Assembly: GCF_003857055.1 (NCBI RefSeq)
Contig: NZ_QGSZ01000217.1
Coordinates: 88,410 to 152,409, forward strand
DNA from: Micromonospora inaquosa
GTDB taxonomy: Bacteria; Actinomycetota; Actinomycetes; Mycobacteriales; Micromonosporaceae
Direction of reading: 5' to 3'
DNA length: 64,000 bases
Shown: piece by piece, positions 17,672 to 26,177 of the stretch
How the letters are laid out: each line of letters begins with the position of its first letter
Numbering within the stretch: position 1 is the first letter of the stretch
The notes under the pieces: generated by a model
Told to the model about the DNA's origin: nothing
Seen by the model: the letters and a program-made list of their open reading frames with translations, nothing else
The model's database searches: none
Made by a program: the position numbers and the translations under genes

Positions 17672-18754
17672 TCACGGCAGGTGGGCCGCCGGGCCCGGCC
17701 CGGACCGCTGCCGAGCCCACGAGGGTCGGGCGCGACCGGGGCTCGGGTTGCGCGCGGCCGTCGAGTCGCGGACCACGAGGCGAACCGGCAGGACCATCGG
17801 TCGGCCGGTGTGCCCCGGCGCCCCCTCGATCATCGTGAGCAGGTGCCGGGTCGCGGCTGAGCCCTCCGCGTAGAGCGGCGCCGCGACAGTGGTGAGGCCG
17901 GGCGTGACGATGTCGGCGGCGAGGATGTTGTCGAAACCCACGACGCTGACGTCGCCCGGAACGTTGACGCCCATCCGGCTGAGGCCGCGGATGATCCCGA
18001 TGGCCATCTGGTCGTTGAAGGCGAGGACCGCCGTCGCGGGACGCGCGTACAACTCCTGTGCGGCCCGCTCACCGCCGGCCATGGTGGGGCTGAACGGCCC
18101 GATCTGACGAACCTTGATCTCCAACTCCATGCCCGCTTCGAGCAGCGACCGCCAGCGGATGCCGTTCGGCCAGGACGCCTGCGGCCCCGCGACGTAGGTG
18201 ATGTGGTCGTGCCCCAGCTCGCCGAGGTGCTCGGCGGCCCGCCGCACCCCACGTGGGTCGTCCGTGACGACGCACGGCACGTCGGCGAGAGCGCGGTTGA
18301 GGACCACCACCGGTCGCTGTTTGGCGACCATCCGGATGGCTGAGTCGGACATCCGGCTGCTGGCCAGCACGATGCCGTCGACCGTCGACATGGCGCGTTC
18401 CACAGCCGCCCGTTCCAACCGGTCGGACTCCTGGGCGTCGATCAGCACTGTGGTGTATTCGCCGTCGGTCGCCGCCTCCTGCGCGCCGCGCACGATCTCC
18501 GCGTACACCGGGTTGGTGATGTCGGCGATGACCAGCGCGATCATCTGCGTGCGGGACGTGGTGAGGGCGCGGGCGAGGGGGTTGGTCCGGTAGCCCAACC
18601 GCTCGGCGACCCGCCGGATCCGTTCGGCGGTCTCGGAGTTGACGCGACTCGGCCGGGAGAAGGCGCGGGACACCGTGGACGGTGACACGTCGGCCTCGAC
18701 AGCGACGTCGTAGATCGTGACTCTCTTTCCCGGCGGCCTGGTGTGGTCGGGCAT
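17672..18754 (-). CDS. LacI-family transcriptional regulator
   Basis: 360 aa. N-terminal helix-turn-helix VTIYDVAVEADVSPSTVSRA with hinge helix LARALTTSRTQ, then a periplasmic-binding-protein-like sugar sensor domain (TQMIALVIADITNPVYAEIV; AVLAFNDQMAIGIIRGL; VSVVGFDNI). The ATG at 18754 is preferred because the GGGAGGAG ribosome site sits only one base before the in-frame ATG at 18760. A poorly conserved tail of about 25 residues ends the protein. It sits between GH67 (same strand) and the ABC importer (divergent), and operator-like CAAC/GTTG palindromes flank it on both sides. It probably represses both until a sugar inducer binds. Confidence 0.93.
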   Translation of the reverse strand: MPDHTRPPGKRVTIYDVAVEADVSPSTVSRAFSRPSRVNSETAERIRRVAERLGYRTNPLARALTTSRTQMIALVIADITNPVYAEIVRGAQEAATDGEYTTVLIDAQESDRLERAAVERAMSTVDGIVLASSRMSDSAIRMVAKQRPVVVLNRALADVPCVVTDDPRGVRRAAEHLGELGHDHITYVAGPQASWPNGIRWRSLLEAGMELEIKVRQIGPFSPTMAGGERAAQELYARPATAVLAFNDQMAIGIIRGLSRMGVNVPGDVSVVGFDNILAADIVTPGLTTVAAPLYAEGSAATRHLLTMIEGAPGHTGRPMVLPVRLVVRDSTAARNPSPGRARPSWARQRSGPGPAAHLP

Positions 18755-18868
18755 CTGCATGCTCCTCCCGGCTACGCGGCGTGATCATGGTATGGCGGCC
18801 GTGAATACTCGGCAATGCCCCGGCAACAATCCGGGGCCGCCGGATCGCATTCGCGCGAGGCAATACAT

Positions 18869-18882
18869 GGCAACCCGTTGCC
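18869..18882 (+). promoter_or_regulatory. Candidate LacI-family operator before the ABC importer
   Basis: GGCAACCCGTTGCC has perfect 6-bp arms around CC, in the 187-bp divergent region between the LacI gene and the importer operon, 60 bp before the binding-protein ATG. A second palindrome (GCCCCGG, 7-base gap, CCGGGGC) lies at about 18817-18837. Confidence 0.65.
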
Positions 18883-18941
18883 GCGGTGGCGGGCCGGCTG
18901 TCTCAATCAGCGGGGATGACACCTGGCGGAGGGAACGGCTC

Positions 18942-20162
18942 ATGGGTATGACGCGGCGCGGAGCTCTCCTGGTCACGGCATCGTCGCTCCTGGTGGGCGC
19001 GGTCGGGTGCGGGGCACCCGAAGCTCCCGGTGGCACCGAGGGCGACACCACGGGCGAGGTGCCACAGCGGCCCGGTAAGGCCGTCACGCTCAACGTCCTC
19101 GACGTGGCGGGCAACCTCCAGTTGACCCAGGGGATGATCGACGAGTTCGTCTCGAAGAACCCCGAGGTGATCTCCCGGGTGACCTATTCGAAGGCGCCGG
19201 CGCCCGAGCTGGCCGGGAAGATCAAGGCCCAGCAGGGGGCGGACCGGGTGGACATCGGTCTCGTGCTGACCGGCGTCGACGGCCTGGCCGCCGGGATCGA
19301 GCAAGGGCTCTGGATCGACGTGCTGCCGACCTTCCAGGACCGCCTCGGCGGCATGCGCGACTACCTGACGCCGGCCGCCGCGATGCAGCAGCTCGCCGGC
19401 AACGCGGGCGTCACCGTCACCTACTACCCGTCCGGCCCGCTGCTCGAATACCTGCCGTCCCGCCTCGCCTCGCCTCCCACCAGCGCGGACGCGTTGCTCG
19501 CCTGGGCCAAGGCCAACCCCAAGAAGTTCCAGTACGCCCGCCCGGCCAACTCCGGCCCGGGCCGGACCTTCCTGATGGGTCTGCCCTACATCCTCGGCGA
19601 CTCGAACCCCAAGGACCCCACCGCGGGGTGGGACAAGACGTGGGCCTTCCTCAAGGAGTTGGGCCAGTACGTCGACTACTACCCGTCCGGCACCACCGAG
19701 ACGATGAAGAACCTCGCCAACGGCACCGCGCACCTGATCGTCAGCACGACCGGTTGGGACATCAACCCGCGGGTGCTCGGCACGGTGCCCAAGGAGGCCA
19801 GGATCACCCCGATCGACGGCTTCCACTGGGTCACCGACGCGCACTACGCGGTCATGCCCAAGGGCGTGTCGACCGACACCCAGGCCGCGGTGCTGGCCCT
19901 GTTGGCGTTCATGCTCACCCCCGAACAGCAGGCGAAGGCGTACGACGAGGGCTACTTCTACCCGGGCCCGGCGATCAAGGAGGTCCAGCTCTCGTCGGCG
20001 CCGCAGAAGAGTCAGGACGCGATCCGGGAGTTCGGTCGCCCGGAGTACGACGCGCTGATCGCCGGGAACCCGACCGAGGTCCCGCTCGACGCGAAGAGCC
20101 TGGTGGCGGCGTTCAGCCGCTGGGACCGCGAGATCGGTGGCGGGAAGGTCAAGCAGGGATGA
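18942..20162 (+). CDS. ABC importer extracellular solute-binding lipoprotein
   Basis: 406 aa. Signal MTRRGALLVTASSLLVGAVG ends in a lipobox with C23, so it is a surface lipoprotein. The mature part is a family 1/YnjB-like binding protein (LLAWAKANPKKFQY, ALLAFMLTPEQQAKAYDEG). ATG at 18942 is chosen for its GGAGGG site 8 bases upstream and because it starts the signal peptide. It heads a tightly coupled operon: binding protein, ATPase, two permeases. That order with a dedicated ATPase resembles polyamine/iron/phosphonate-type importers more than CUT1 sugar systems, so the ligand is uncertain. The LacI gene next door suggests a sugar or sugar acid. Confidence 0.88.
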   Translation: MGMTRRGALLVTASSLLVGAVGCGAPEAPGGTEGDTTGEVPQRPGKAVTLNVLDVAGNLQLTQGMIDEFVSKNPEVISRVTYSKAPAPELAGKIKAQQGADRVDIGLVLTGVDGLAAGIEQGLWIDVLPTFQDRLGGMRDYLTPAAAMQQLAGNAGVTVTYYPSGPLLEYLPSRLASPPTSADALLAWAKANPKKFQYARPANSGPGRTFLMGLPYILGDSNPKDPTAGWDKTWAFLKELGQYVDYYPSGTTETMKNLANGTAHLIVSTTGWDINPRVLGTVPKEARITPIDGFHWVTDAHYAVMPKGVSTDTQAAVLALLAFMLTPEQQAKAYDEGYFYPGPAIKEVQLSSAPQKSQDAIREFGRPEYDALIAGNPTEVPLDAKSLVAAFSRWDREIGGGKVKQG

Positions 20163-21271
20163 GCGGCTTCTCCCAGCTGCGGCTGGACGGGGTGTCCCGC
20201 CGGTTCGGTGGTCAGGCCGCGCTCACCGAGCTGGACTTGACGATCGAGGCGGGGGAGTTCATCGCCCTGCTCGGCCCGTCCGGCTGCGGCAAGTCGACGG
20301 CGTTGAACTGTCTGGCCGGGCTCCTGCCGTTGACGGCGGGGAGCATCTGGCAGGACGAGCGCCGCATCGACACGCTGCCACCGGAGCGGCGCGGCTTCGG
20401 CATGGTGTTCCAGAGCTACGCCCTCTTCCCGCACCTGACGGTCCGGGCGAACATCGCCTTCGGACTGCGGATGCGGCGGCTGCCCAAGGAGGAGACCCGC
20501 CGGCGTACGGAGGAGGCGGTACGGCTGGTGCGACTGGAGGACCACGTCGACAAGCTCCCCGGTCAGCTCTCGGGTGGGCAGCAGCAGCGCGTCGCGATCG
20601 CCCGCGCCGTCGTGTTCGAGCCGTCCCTGGTGTTGATGGACGAGCCGTTGAGCAACCTCGACGCCAAGCTGCGCCTGGAGATGCGGACCGAGATCCGCCG
20701 GCTGCACCAGTCGCTGGGGCTCACCACCGTCTACGTGACCCACGACCAGGAGGAGGCGCTCTCCCTGGCCGACCGGCTGGTGGTGCTGCGGGAGGGGCGG
20801 GTGCAGCAGATCGGCTCGCCGCGCGAGCTGCACACCCGGCCGGCGAACTGGCACGTCGCCGACTTCATGGGCTACCGCAACCTGTGGCGGGGGCGGGTGG
20901 AGCAGCTCGACGGTGCCCAGGCCACCGTCGAGTCGTCCGGCCATCGCCTGCTCGGCGAGGCGGTCGGTGGCCTCCAGAGCCGGGCGGAGGCCGTCGTCGC
21001 GGTACGCCCCGAGGACATCCGCGTCGACGGGCCCGGCGAAACGCGCAACACCATGTCGGCGACCGTCGAGGTGGTGGAGTATCAGGGTCGCGAGTTGGCG
21101 GCCGAGGCCCGCACCGACACCGGGCTGCTGCTGCACCTGCGGACCGAGCAGCGCATCGCCCCGGGCGACCAGGTCAAGCTCGCCGTCGACCCGCAGCGGC
21201 TGCTCGTCTACCCCGCCGACGTGTCGGCGCGGGCCGACCGCCTCGCGGACGCCTCGGGGGCGACGCGGTGA
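20159..21271 (+). CDS. ABC importer ATP-binding protein (PotA/MalK type)
   Basis: 370 aa. Walker A GPSGCGKST, Q-loop VFQSYALFPH, signature LSGGQQQR, Walker B LVLMDEP, D-loop SNLDAK and H-loop VTHDQEEA are all intact. The C-terminal part (about 240-370) is a TOBE/MOI-like regulatory domain (VVAVRPEDIRVDG). The ATG overlaps the binding-protein stop by 4 bp (20159-20162), and its own stop overlaps the next GTG, so the four genes are translationally coupled. It powers import through the two permeases that follow. Confidence 0.95.
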   Translation: MSGFSQLRLDGVSRRFGGQAALTELDLTIEAGEFIALLGPSGCGKSTALNCLAGLLPLTAGSIWQDERRIDTLPPERRGFGMVFQSYALFPHLTVRANIAFGLRMRRLPKEETRRRTEEAVRLVRLEDHVDKLPGQLSGGQQQRVAIARAVVFEPSLVLMDEPLSNLDAKLRLEMRTEIRRLHQSLGLTTVYVTHDQEEALSLADRLVVLREGRVQQIGSPRELHTRPANWHVADFMGYRNLWRGRVEQLDGAQATVESSGHRLLGEAVGGLQSRAEAVVAVRPEDIRVDGPGETRNTMSATVEVVEYQGRELAAEARTDTGLLLHLRTEQRIAPGDQVKLAVDPQRLLVYPADVSARADRLADASGATR

Positions 21272-22167
21272 GCGGCGCCGGGCCCGGGAGGCCGCTGACG
21301 CACTGGCAGCACCGTCTCGCCGAGCGGGGCGTCGACCGTCAGCTCTGGTTGCTGGTCCCGGCGCTGGTCTTCGTCGTCGCCCTGTTCCTCTACCCGTTCT
21401 TCTACGGGTTGACGCTCTCGTTCCAGCCGACCAGGGGCGGACCGTTCAGCGACTACGCCCGGTTCTTCTCCGACTCGTACGAGCGGGGCACGATCTGGAT
21501 CACGCTGCGGATCGCGTTGCCCGCCGCGTTGCTGAACGTCCTCGCCGCGGTGCCGATCGCCTACCGGATGCGCGGCCGGTTCCGGGGCAAGCGCTTGGTC
21601 ACCACGCTGCTGGTCGTGCCGATCACGCTCGGCACGGTCCTCACCGCGCAGGGGTTGTTGAACTTCCTCGGCCCGACCGGCTGGTTCAACCGGATCCTGC
21701 TGGCCACCAACCTCGTCGAGGAGCCGGTGCGGCTGACCCACAACTACTGGGGCGTGTTCTTCTCGCTGGTGATCACCGGCTTTCCGTTCGCGTTCCTGCT
21801 GGTGCTCTCGTACCTGTCCGGCATCGACCCGACCCTGGAACGGGCCGCGGCGACGTTGGGCGCGGACTGGCGTCGCCGGTTCACCCGGATCACCCTGCCG
21901 CTGCTGATGCCCGGCCTCGCCACCACCTTCTGCCTGACCTTCGTGCTGGCGTTCAGCGTGTTCCCGTCGGCGGTCCTGGTCGGCAACCCGGCCGGTGAGA
22001 CCCGGGTCATCTCCCTCGCCGCCTACCAGGCCGCGTATGAGCGGTACGACTACCCGTACGCGTCCGCGATCGCCATGATCATGGGCTTCGTCGAGCTGGT
22101 CATCATCGCGGTGGTGCTGGCCGCTCGCAGCCGCTTCTACACCGGTTCCACCGGAGGCAAGGGCTGA
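21268..22167 (+). CDS. ABC importer permease 1
   Basis: 299 aa, six or so membrane helices. The EAA loop ERAAATLGADWRRRFTRITL is clear. It starts at a GTG overlapping the ATPase stop (GTGA, 21268-21271); a longer open frame upstream is in the shadow of the ATPase gene. Composition resembles PotB/CysT-type permeases. It pairs with the next gene to make the membrane channel. Confidence 0.93.
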   Translation: MSGAGPGRPLTHWQHRLAERGVDRQLWLLVPALVFVVALFLYPFFYGLTLSFQPTRGGPFSDYARFFSDSYERGTIWITLRIALPAALLNVLAAVPIAYRMRGRFRGKRLVTTLLVVPITLGTVLTAQGLLNFLGPTGWFNRILLATNLVEEPVRLTHNYWGVFFSLVITGFPFAFLLVLSYLSGIDPTLERAAATLGADWRRRFTRITLPLLMPGLATTFCLTFVLAFSVFPSAVLVGNPAGETRVISLAAYQAAYERYDYPYASAIAMIMGFVELVIIAVVLAARSRFYTGSTGGKG

Positions 22168-23057
22168 TGGCAACGACCACCCGGGCGCGGCCGGCGCGAC
22201 CCCCCGCCACCAGCACCGACCGGCGGCGGCGCATCGCCGCGAGGCCGGCCGCCTGGCTCGTGTGGGGCGTCGTCATCTTCTTCTTCCTCAACCTGCTGGG
22301 CGTGGTGGCGTCCGTGCTGGTCAGCTCGTTCGGCCAGCGATGGTTCGACACCTGGCTCCCGGACGGCTACACCACCAGTTGGTACGCCCGAGCCTGGGAC
22401 GAGTTCGCGCTCCTGCAGGTCATCGTCGTGACGCTGGAGGTCTCCGTACTCGTTGTGGGTCTGTCGCTGCTGATCGGCGTGCCGGCCGCCTACGCCCTCG
22501 CGCGACGCTCGTTCCCGGGCAAGCGGCTGATCTTCCTGGTGTTCCTGCTGCCCATCCTCATGCCCCCGATCACGTACGGCATCCCGCTGGCGACCGTCCT
22601 GTACAAGTTCGGCCTGGCCGGGCACATGTCCGGGGTGGTGCTCGCGAACCTCGTACCGTCGGTGCCGTTCGTCATCCTGACCATGACCCCGTTCATCGAG
22701 CAGATCGACCCGCGGATCGAGAGTGCCGCGCGGATGTGCGGCGCGGGCCTGCGCACCGTGTTCCTGCGGGTCCTCACGCCGCTGCTGGTGCCGGGCATCC
22801 TCGCCTCCGCGATCCTCGTGCTGGTCCGGACCGTGGGCATGTTCGAGCTGACCTTCCTGACCGCGGGGCCCGACTCGCAGACCCTGGTGGTGGCGCTCTA
22901 CTACTCGATGTCCGCGTCCGGGATCAGGGCCCAGCAGTCGGTCGACGCCATGGCCGTCATCTACACCTCGATGATGCTGGTCCTGCTCGTCGTCGCACTG
23001 CGCTACGTCAACCCGACCCAGCTGGTGGCGCAGGTCAAGGACGAGCCGGAGCACTGA
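22167..23057 (+). CDS. ABC importer permease 2
   Basis: 296 aa, about six membrane helices, EAA loop IESAARMCGAGLRTVFLRVL. The ATG shares one base with the previous stop (TGATG). Resembles PotC-type permeases. The last 23 bp overlap the 3' end of the convergent FGGY kinase gene, leaving no room for an intergenic terminator. Confidence 0.93.
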   Translation: MATTTRARPARPPATSTDRRRRIAARPAAWLVWGVVIFFFLNLLGVVASVLVSSFGQRWFDTWLPDGYTTSWYARAWDEFALLQVIVVTLEVSVLVVGLSLLIGVPAAYALARRSFPGKRLIFLVFLLPILMPPITYGIPLATVLYKFGLAGHMSGVVLANLVPSVPFVILTMTPFIEQIDPRIESAARMCGAGLRTVFLRVLTPLLVPGILASAILVLVRTVGMFELTFLTAGPDSQTLVVALYYSMSASGIRAQQSVDAMAVIYTSMMLVLLVVALRYVNPTQLVAQVKDEPEH

Positions 23058-24561
23058 CGTCGGCGCCGGCGTCGAGGATCTCACCCAGGCGACCCGCGAC
23101 AGTGATGAGCGCGGGCAGCCGGGTCCGCAGACCGCGGTAGGCCGCGGTGAGAGCCGGGTCGACAGTGACGGGCTCGCCGCCGGGGACCCCGGGATCGAGC
23201 TGGGTGACCGCCGCCGGGAGATCGGCGCTGTGGCCGATCGCGAAGAGCCCGAGCGCCGCCGCGCCGAGGGTGACGTGGTCGGCCGCACCCGCGACGTGGA
23301 CGGGGCAGTCCAGCACCGCGGCCATCACCTCGCGCCACAACGGAGACCGGAAGGCGCCGCCGGTGAGGCGTACGCTGCCGATCGGTGTCACGTCGGCCAG
23401 CCGGTCACGGAGATCGCCGAGTTGCAGGCAGACCCCCTCCACGGCGGCCCGGACCAGGTGCCCGCGCGAGTGCTCGCTGCGCAGCCCCAGGAACGCGCCG
23501 GGCGGGGCGCAGCCCTCCGGTGGGGCCTCGTCGGCCCACAGGTAGGGCAGCATCACGAGACCGTCGCTGCCCGGTGCGATCCGTTCGGCGAGATCCAGCA
23601 GCGCGGGTACGGCGTGGTCGTCACCGAGGACCCGTCCCGCCCACCGCACGACGTTGCCGCCGTTGCCGACCGCCCCGCGGACAACCCACGCGTCGTCGGT
23701 CAGCGCCCCACAGGAGAAGGTTTCGGCCAGGTCAATGCGGGGGGCCTTGACGACAGTCCGCAGAGCCCCGGTGGCGCCGAGCGTCAGGCCACCGACGGTG
23801 GGGTCGATCGCCGCCGCGCCCAGACTCCGCAACGGCCCGTCACCCGCGCCGACGACGACCGGTGTGCCCGACGGCAGGCCGATCGCGCGTCCGGCCGTCG
23901 GCGACAGCCGCAACACCGCCGTCGTGGGCAGGACCGGGGGCAGTTGACTCTCGGACACCCCGGCGAGATCGAGTACGGCGGAGCTCCACGCCCGACGGTG
24001 CACGTCGAACATCCCGGTGCCGGAGGCCGAGGACAACTCGGTCACCAGCATCCCGGTGAGCCGATGGACCACGTAGTCCTTGAGGCCGACCCACCACCGT
24101 GTGGCCGTGCAGAGGTACGGCTCGTGGCGGGCGAACCACAGGAGCTTGCAGAGCGGGTTCATCGGGTGCACCGGGGTACCCGTCAACCGGTGCAGCTCCC
24201 GGCTCTGGCCGGACGACCGCAGTTCACGGGCCGCCTCCGACGACCGCGTGTCACAGCGGGTCAGCAGCGGCGTCACCGGTGTCATCGCCGCGTCCAACCC
24301 GATCAGGCCGTACCTGGCGGAACTCAGCGCGAGGGCGACCACCTCCGCCCCGGCGGTGCCGGCCACACAGGCGGACGTCGCCGCCAGGGTCGCCGCCACG
24401 AGGACGTCCGGCTCCTGTACCCGCCAGCCGGGCACCGGTTCAAGCAGCGGGTACTCCCGCGTCGCGACGTGTCGTGCGGTGCCGTCCAGTGCGAACGCGG
24501 CCGCCCGCGCGGCCCTGGTGCCCACGTCGACTCCGACGATCACCCGACGCTCCGGCCCCAT
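23035..24561 (-). CDS. FGGY-family carbohydrate kinase
   Basis: 508 aa. N-terminal FGGY motif VIVGVDVGTRAARAAAF (phosphate 1 loop) and C-terminal actin-like ATPase half with VRLTGGAFRSPLWREVMA (adenosine motif) are present. VVVGAGDGPLRSLGAAAI and GATGALRTV match the gluconokinase/xylulokinase/glycerol-kinase superfamily; the closest resemblance is to gluconokinase/xylulokinase-like members. ATG at 24561 gives the usual family N-terminus; a GTG at 24621 would add 20 atypical residues. It would phosphorylate a sugar or sugar acid in the cytoplasm, possibly the solute imported by the convergent ABC system. Confidence 0.88.
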   Translation of the reverse strand: MGPERRVIVGVDVGTRAARAAAFALDGTARHVATREYPLLEPVPGWRVQEPDVLVAATLAATSACVAGTAGAEVVALALSSARYGLIGLDAAMTPVTPLLTRCDTRSSEAARELRSSGQSRELHRLTGTPVHPMNPLCKLLWFARHEPYLCTATRWWVGLKDYVVHRLTGMLVTELSSASGTGMFDVHRRAWSSAVLDLAGVSESQLPPVLPTTAVLRLSPTAGRAIGLPSGTPVVVGAGDGPLRSLGAAAIDPTVGGLTLGATGALRTVVKAPRIDLAETFSCGALTDDAWVVRGAVGNGGNVVRWAGRVLGDDHAVPALLDLAERIAPGSDGLVMLPYLWADEAPPEGCAPPGAFLGLRSEHSRGHLVRAAVEGVCLQLGDLRDRLADVTPIGSVRLTGGAFRSPLWREVMAAVLDCPVHVAGAADHVTLGAAALGLFAIGHSADLPAAVTQLDPGVPGGEPVTVDPALTAAYRGLRTRLPALITVAGRLGEILDAGADVSAPARP

Positions 24562-24669
24562 TCGCCCATGGTCGAGCGGCGTTCGGCGCGCCGGCAAGCG
24601 GTTGCGCGCAGTTGTCGTCACGGCGGGGGCACCCGCGGCGGGTAACCGACCCGCTGCGACGGCGGGTGC

Positions 24670-25383
24670 TCAGACCAGGAACTCCTCCCGCATCCGCGCG
24701 CCCAGGTTGATCCCGCCGACGGCCCGTGGGCCGGCCGGATCGTGCACGGCGACGGTGTTGTTGCGACGCATCAGCTCACGAACGGCGGGCGGCAGTCGCG
24801 GCGGGTCGTCCATGGCCAGGAGCACCTGCCCGGCACTGGAGATCAGTCGATCGGCCAGGGTGGCGGCGTCGGTGTCCACCCGCACCCGGCCGTACTCCCA
24901 GCCGGCGGTGGTCAGGTCGAGCACCTCGAACACGCGGGTCAGCACCGGGGTCGGGTCGGTCACCCGGTCGAGCCGGGGCGCCCGGCTGCCGACCACCGTG
25001 ACGGCGGCGGCCACCTGCGCGTACGGGTGGAAGCCGCACGGCAACGCGAACAGCGGCCAGCGCAGGGCCGGGCCCGCCTCCTTCCACAGCGGCCGGTAGT
25101 TACGGCGGTGCACCAGCAGTCGCCGGCCCGTCCGCCGGTGGATCTCCTGGGCCTGAGCCTGAAGGTCCACATGGGCCTCATCGGCGACCTGACTCACGAT
25201 CCGGGCCGCCACCACCAGGCCGTCGTCGCTGTCGAGCGAGCCGGTGAGCGCCTCGACCTGGTCGTTGAACCGGATCCGCGCGTGGGAGCCGTACCGGGAC
25301 TGGACGTCGTGCAGCAGCGCCTGCTGGCGTCCCGGGTCGAGCTGGACTCGCCTACCGCCCAGCAACCGACGGAGCCAACGCAT
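24670..25383 (-). CDS. Uncharacterised protein of 237 aa
   Basis: No family recognised. Soluble, mixed alpha/beta composition, no signal peptide or membrane helix. Starts MRWLRRLLGG; features include DEAHVDLQAQAQEIHRRTGR, VHRRNYRPLWKEAGPALRWP, LPCGFHPYAQVAAAVTVVG and an ending ARMREEFLV. ATG at 25383 has a GAGG site 4-5 bases upstream; a TTG 39 bases earlier is poorer. It follows a NarL-type response regulator gene (106-bp gap) and precedes the FGGY kinase gene on the same strand, so it may be co-transcribed with either. Confidence 0.7.
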   Translation of the reverse strand: MRWLRRLLGGRRVQLDPGRQQALLHDVQSRYGSHARIRFNDQVEALTGSLDSDDGLVVAARIVSQVADEAHVDLQAQAQEIHRRTGRRLLVHRRNYRPLWKEAGPALRWPLFALPCGFHPYAQVAAAVTVVGSRAPRLDRVTDPTPVLTRVFEVLDLTTAGWEYGRVRVDTDAATLADRLISSAGQVLLAMDDPPRLPPAVRELMRRNNTVAVHDPAGPRAVGGINLGARMREEFLV

Positions 25384-25489
25384 GTCGCCTCGATTCAGCA
25401 GAGCCGTCGCGGACGGCGGCAATGCTAGTGCGTCGACTCTCCCTCATGTCGCCAAGGGGGTTGATCGACTCCGCTCTCAGGGACGGCGC

Positions 25490-26152
25490 TCACCGACGAC
25501 GCGGCGTGATCAGCCCCGACTCGTACGCCCACACCACCAACTGGGCCCGGTCGCGGCAGTGCAGCTTCGTCATCGCCCGGTTGACGTGTGTCTTGGCGGT
25601 CAGCGGACTGATCACCATGCGCGCGGCGATCTCGTCGTTGGTCAGCCCGCGTGCGACCAGTTCGACGATTTCCTGCTCCCGGGCGGTCAGCACGTCGCGT
25701 CCGGCCGTCGGCTCGGCTGGCGGTGGGCCGGCCACGAACTCACTGATCAGCGTGCGGGTGACGGTCGGCGCGAGAAGCGCGTCACCGCGCGCGACGACGG
25801 TGACGGCGTGCAGCAGGTCGGCGGGGTCGGCGTCCTTGAGGAGGAAGCCGCTGGCGCCCGCGCGCAGGGCGGCGAAGACGTAGGAGTCGAGCCCGTAGTT
25901 GGTCAGGATGAGAACCCGGGTGGCGGCAAGGTCGGGATCGGCGGCGATGCGCCGGGTGGCCTCGATGCCGTCGAGGCCCGGCATCTGCACGTCCATCAGG
26001 ACGACGTCCGGGCGCAGGCACCGCGACATTTGGACGGCCGAGGTGCCGTCGGTCGCCTCACCGACGACCTCCAGGTGGTCTTCGGCGTCGAGCAGCGCCC
26101 GGAAACCGGCTCGCATCAGCGCCTGGTCGTCGGCGAGCAGCACCCGGATCAT
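25490..26152 (-). CDS. NarL/LuxR-type response regulator
   Basis: 220 aa. Receiver domain with acidic pair D8-D9, phospho-acceptor D54 in VVLMDVQMPG and lysine in GFLLKDADP. C-terminal LuxR helix-turn-helix LTAREQEIVELVARGLTNDE followed by AARMVISPLTAKTHVNRAMTKL. Encoded 25 bp after its sensor kinase. It likely controls the divergent AhpD/membrane/multicopper oxidase operon and its own operon, since an inverted repeat sits in the shared region. Confidence 0.95.
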   Translation of the reverse strand: MIRVLLADDQALMRAGFRALLDAEDHLEVVGEATDGTSAVQMSRCLRPDVVLMDVQMPGLDGIEATRRIAADPDLAATRVLILTNYGLDSYVFAALRAGASGFLLKDADPADLLHAVTVVARGDALLAPTVTRTLISEFVAGPPPAEPTAGRDVLTAREQEIVELVARGLTNDEIAARMVISPLTAKTHVNRAMTKLHCRDRAQLVVWAYESGLITPRRR

Positions 26153-26177
26153 CCCGGCTCCGTTGGCCGTCGGACGG

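Noticed and set aside
18817..18837. GCCCCGG-N7-CCGGGGC as a terminator or riboswitch before the importer
   Set aside because: It lies upstream of the presumed promoter and may simply be a GC-rich palindrome; mentioned only with the operator.
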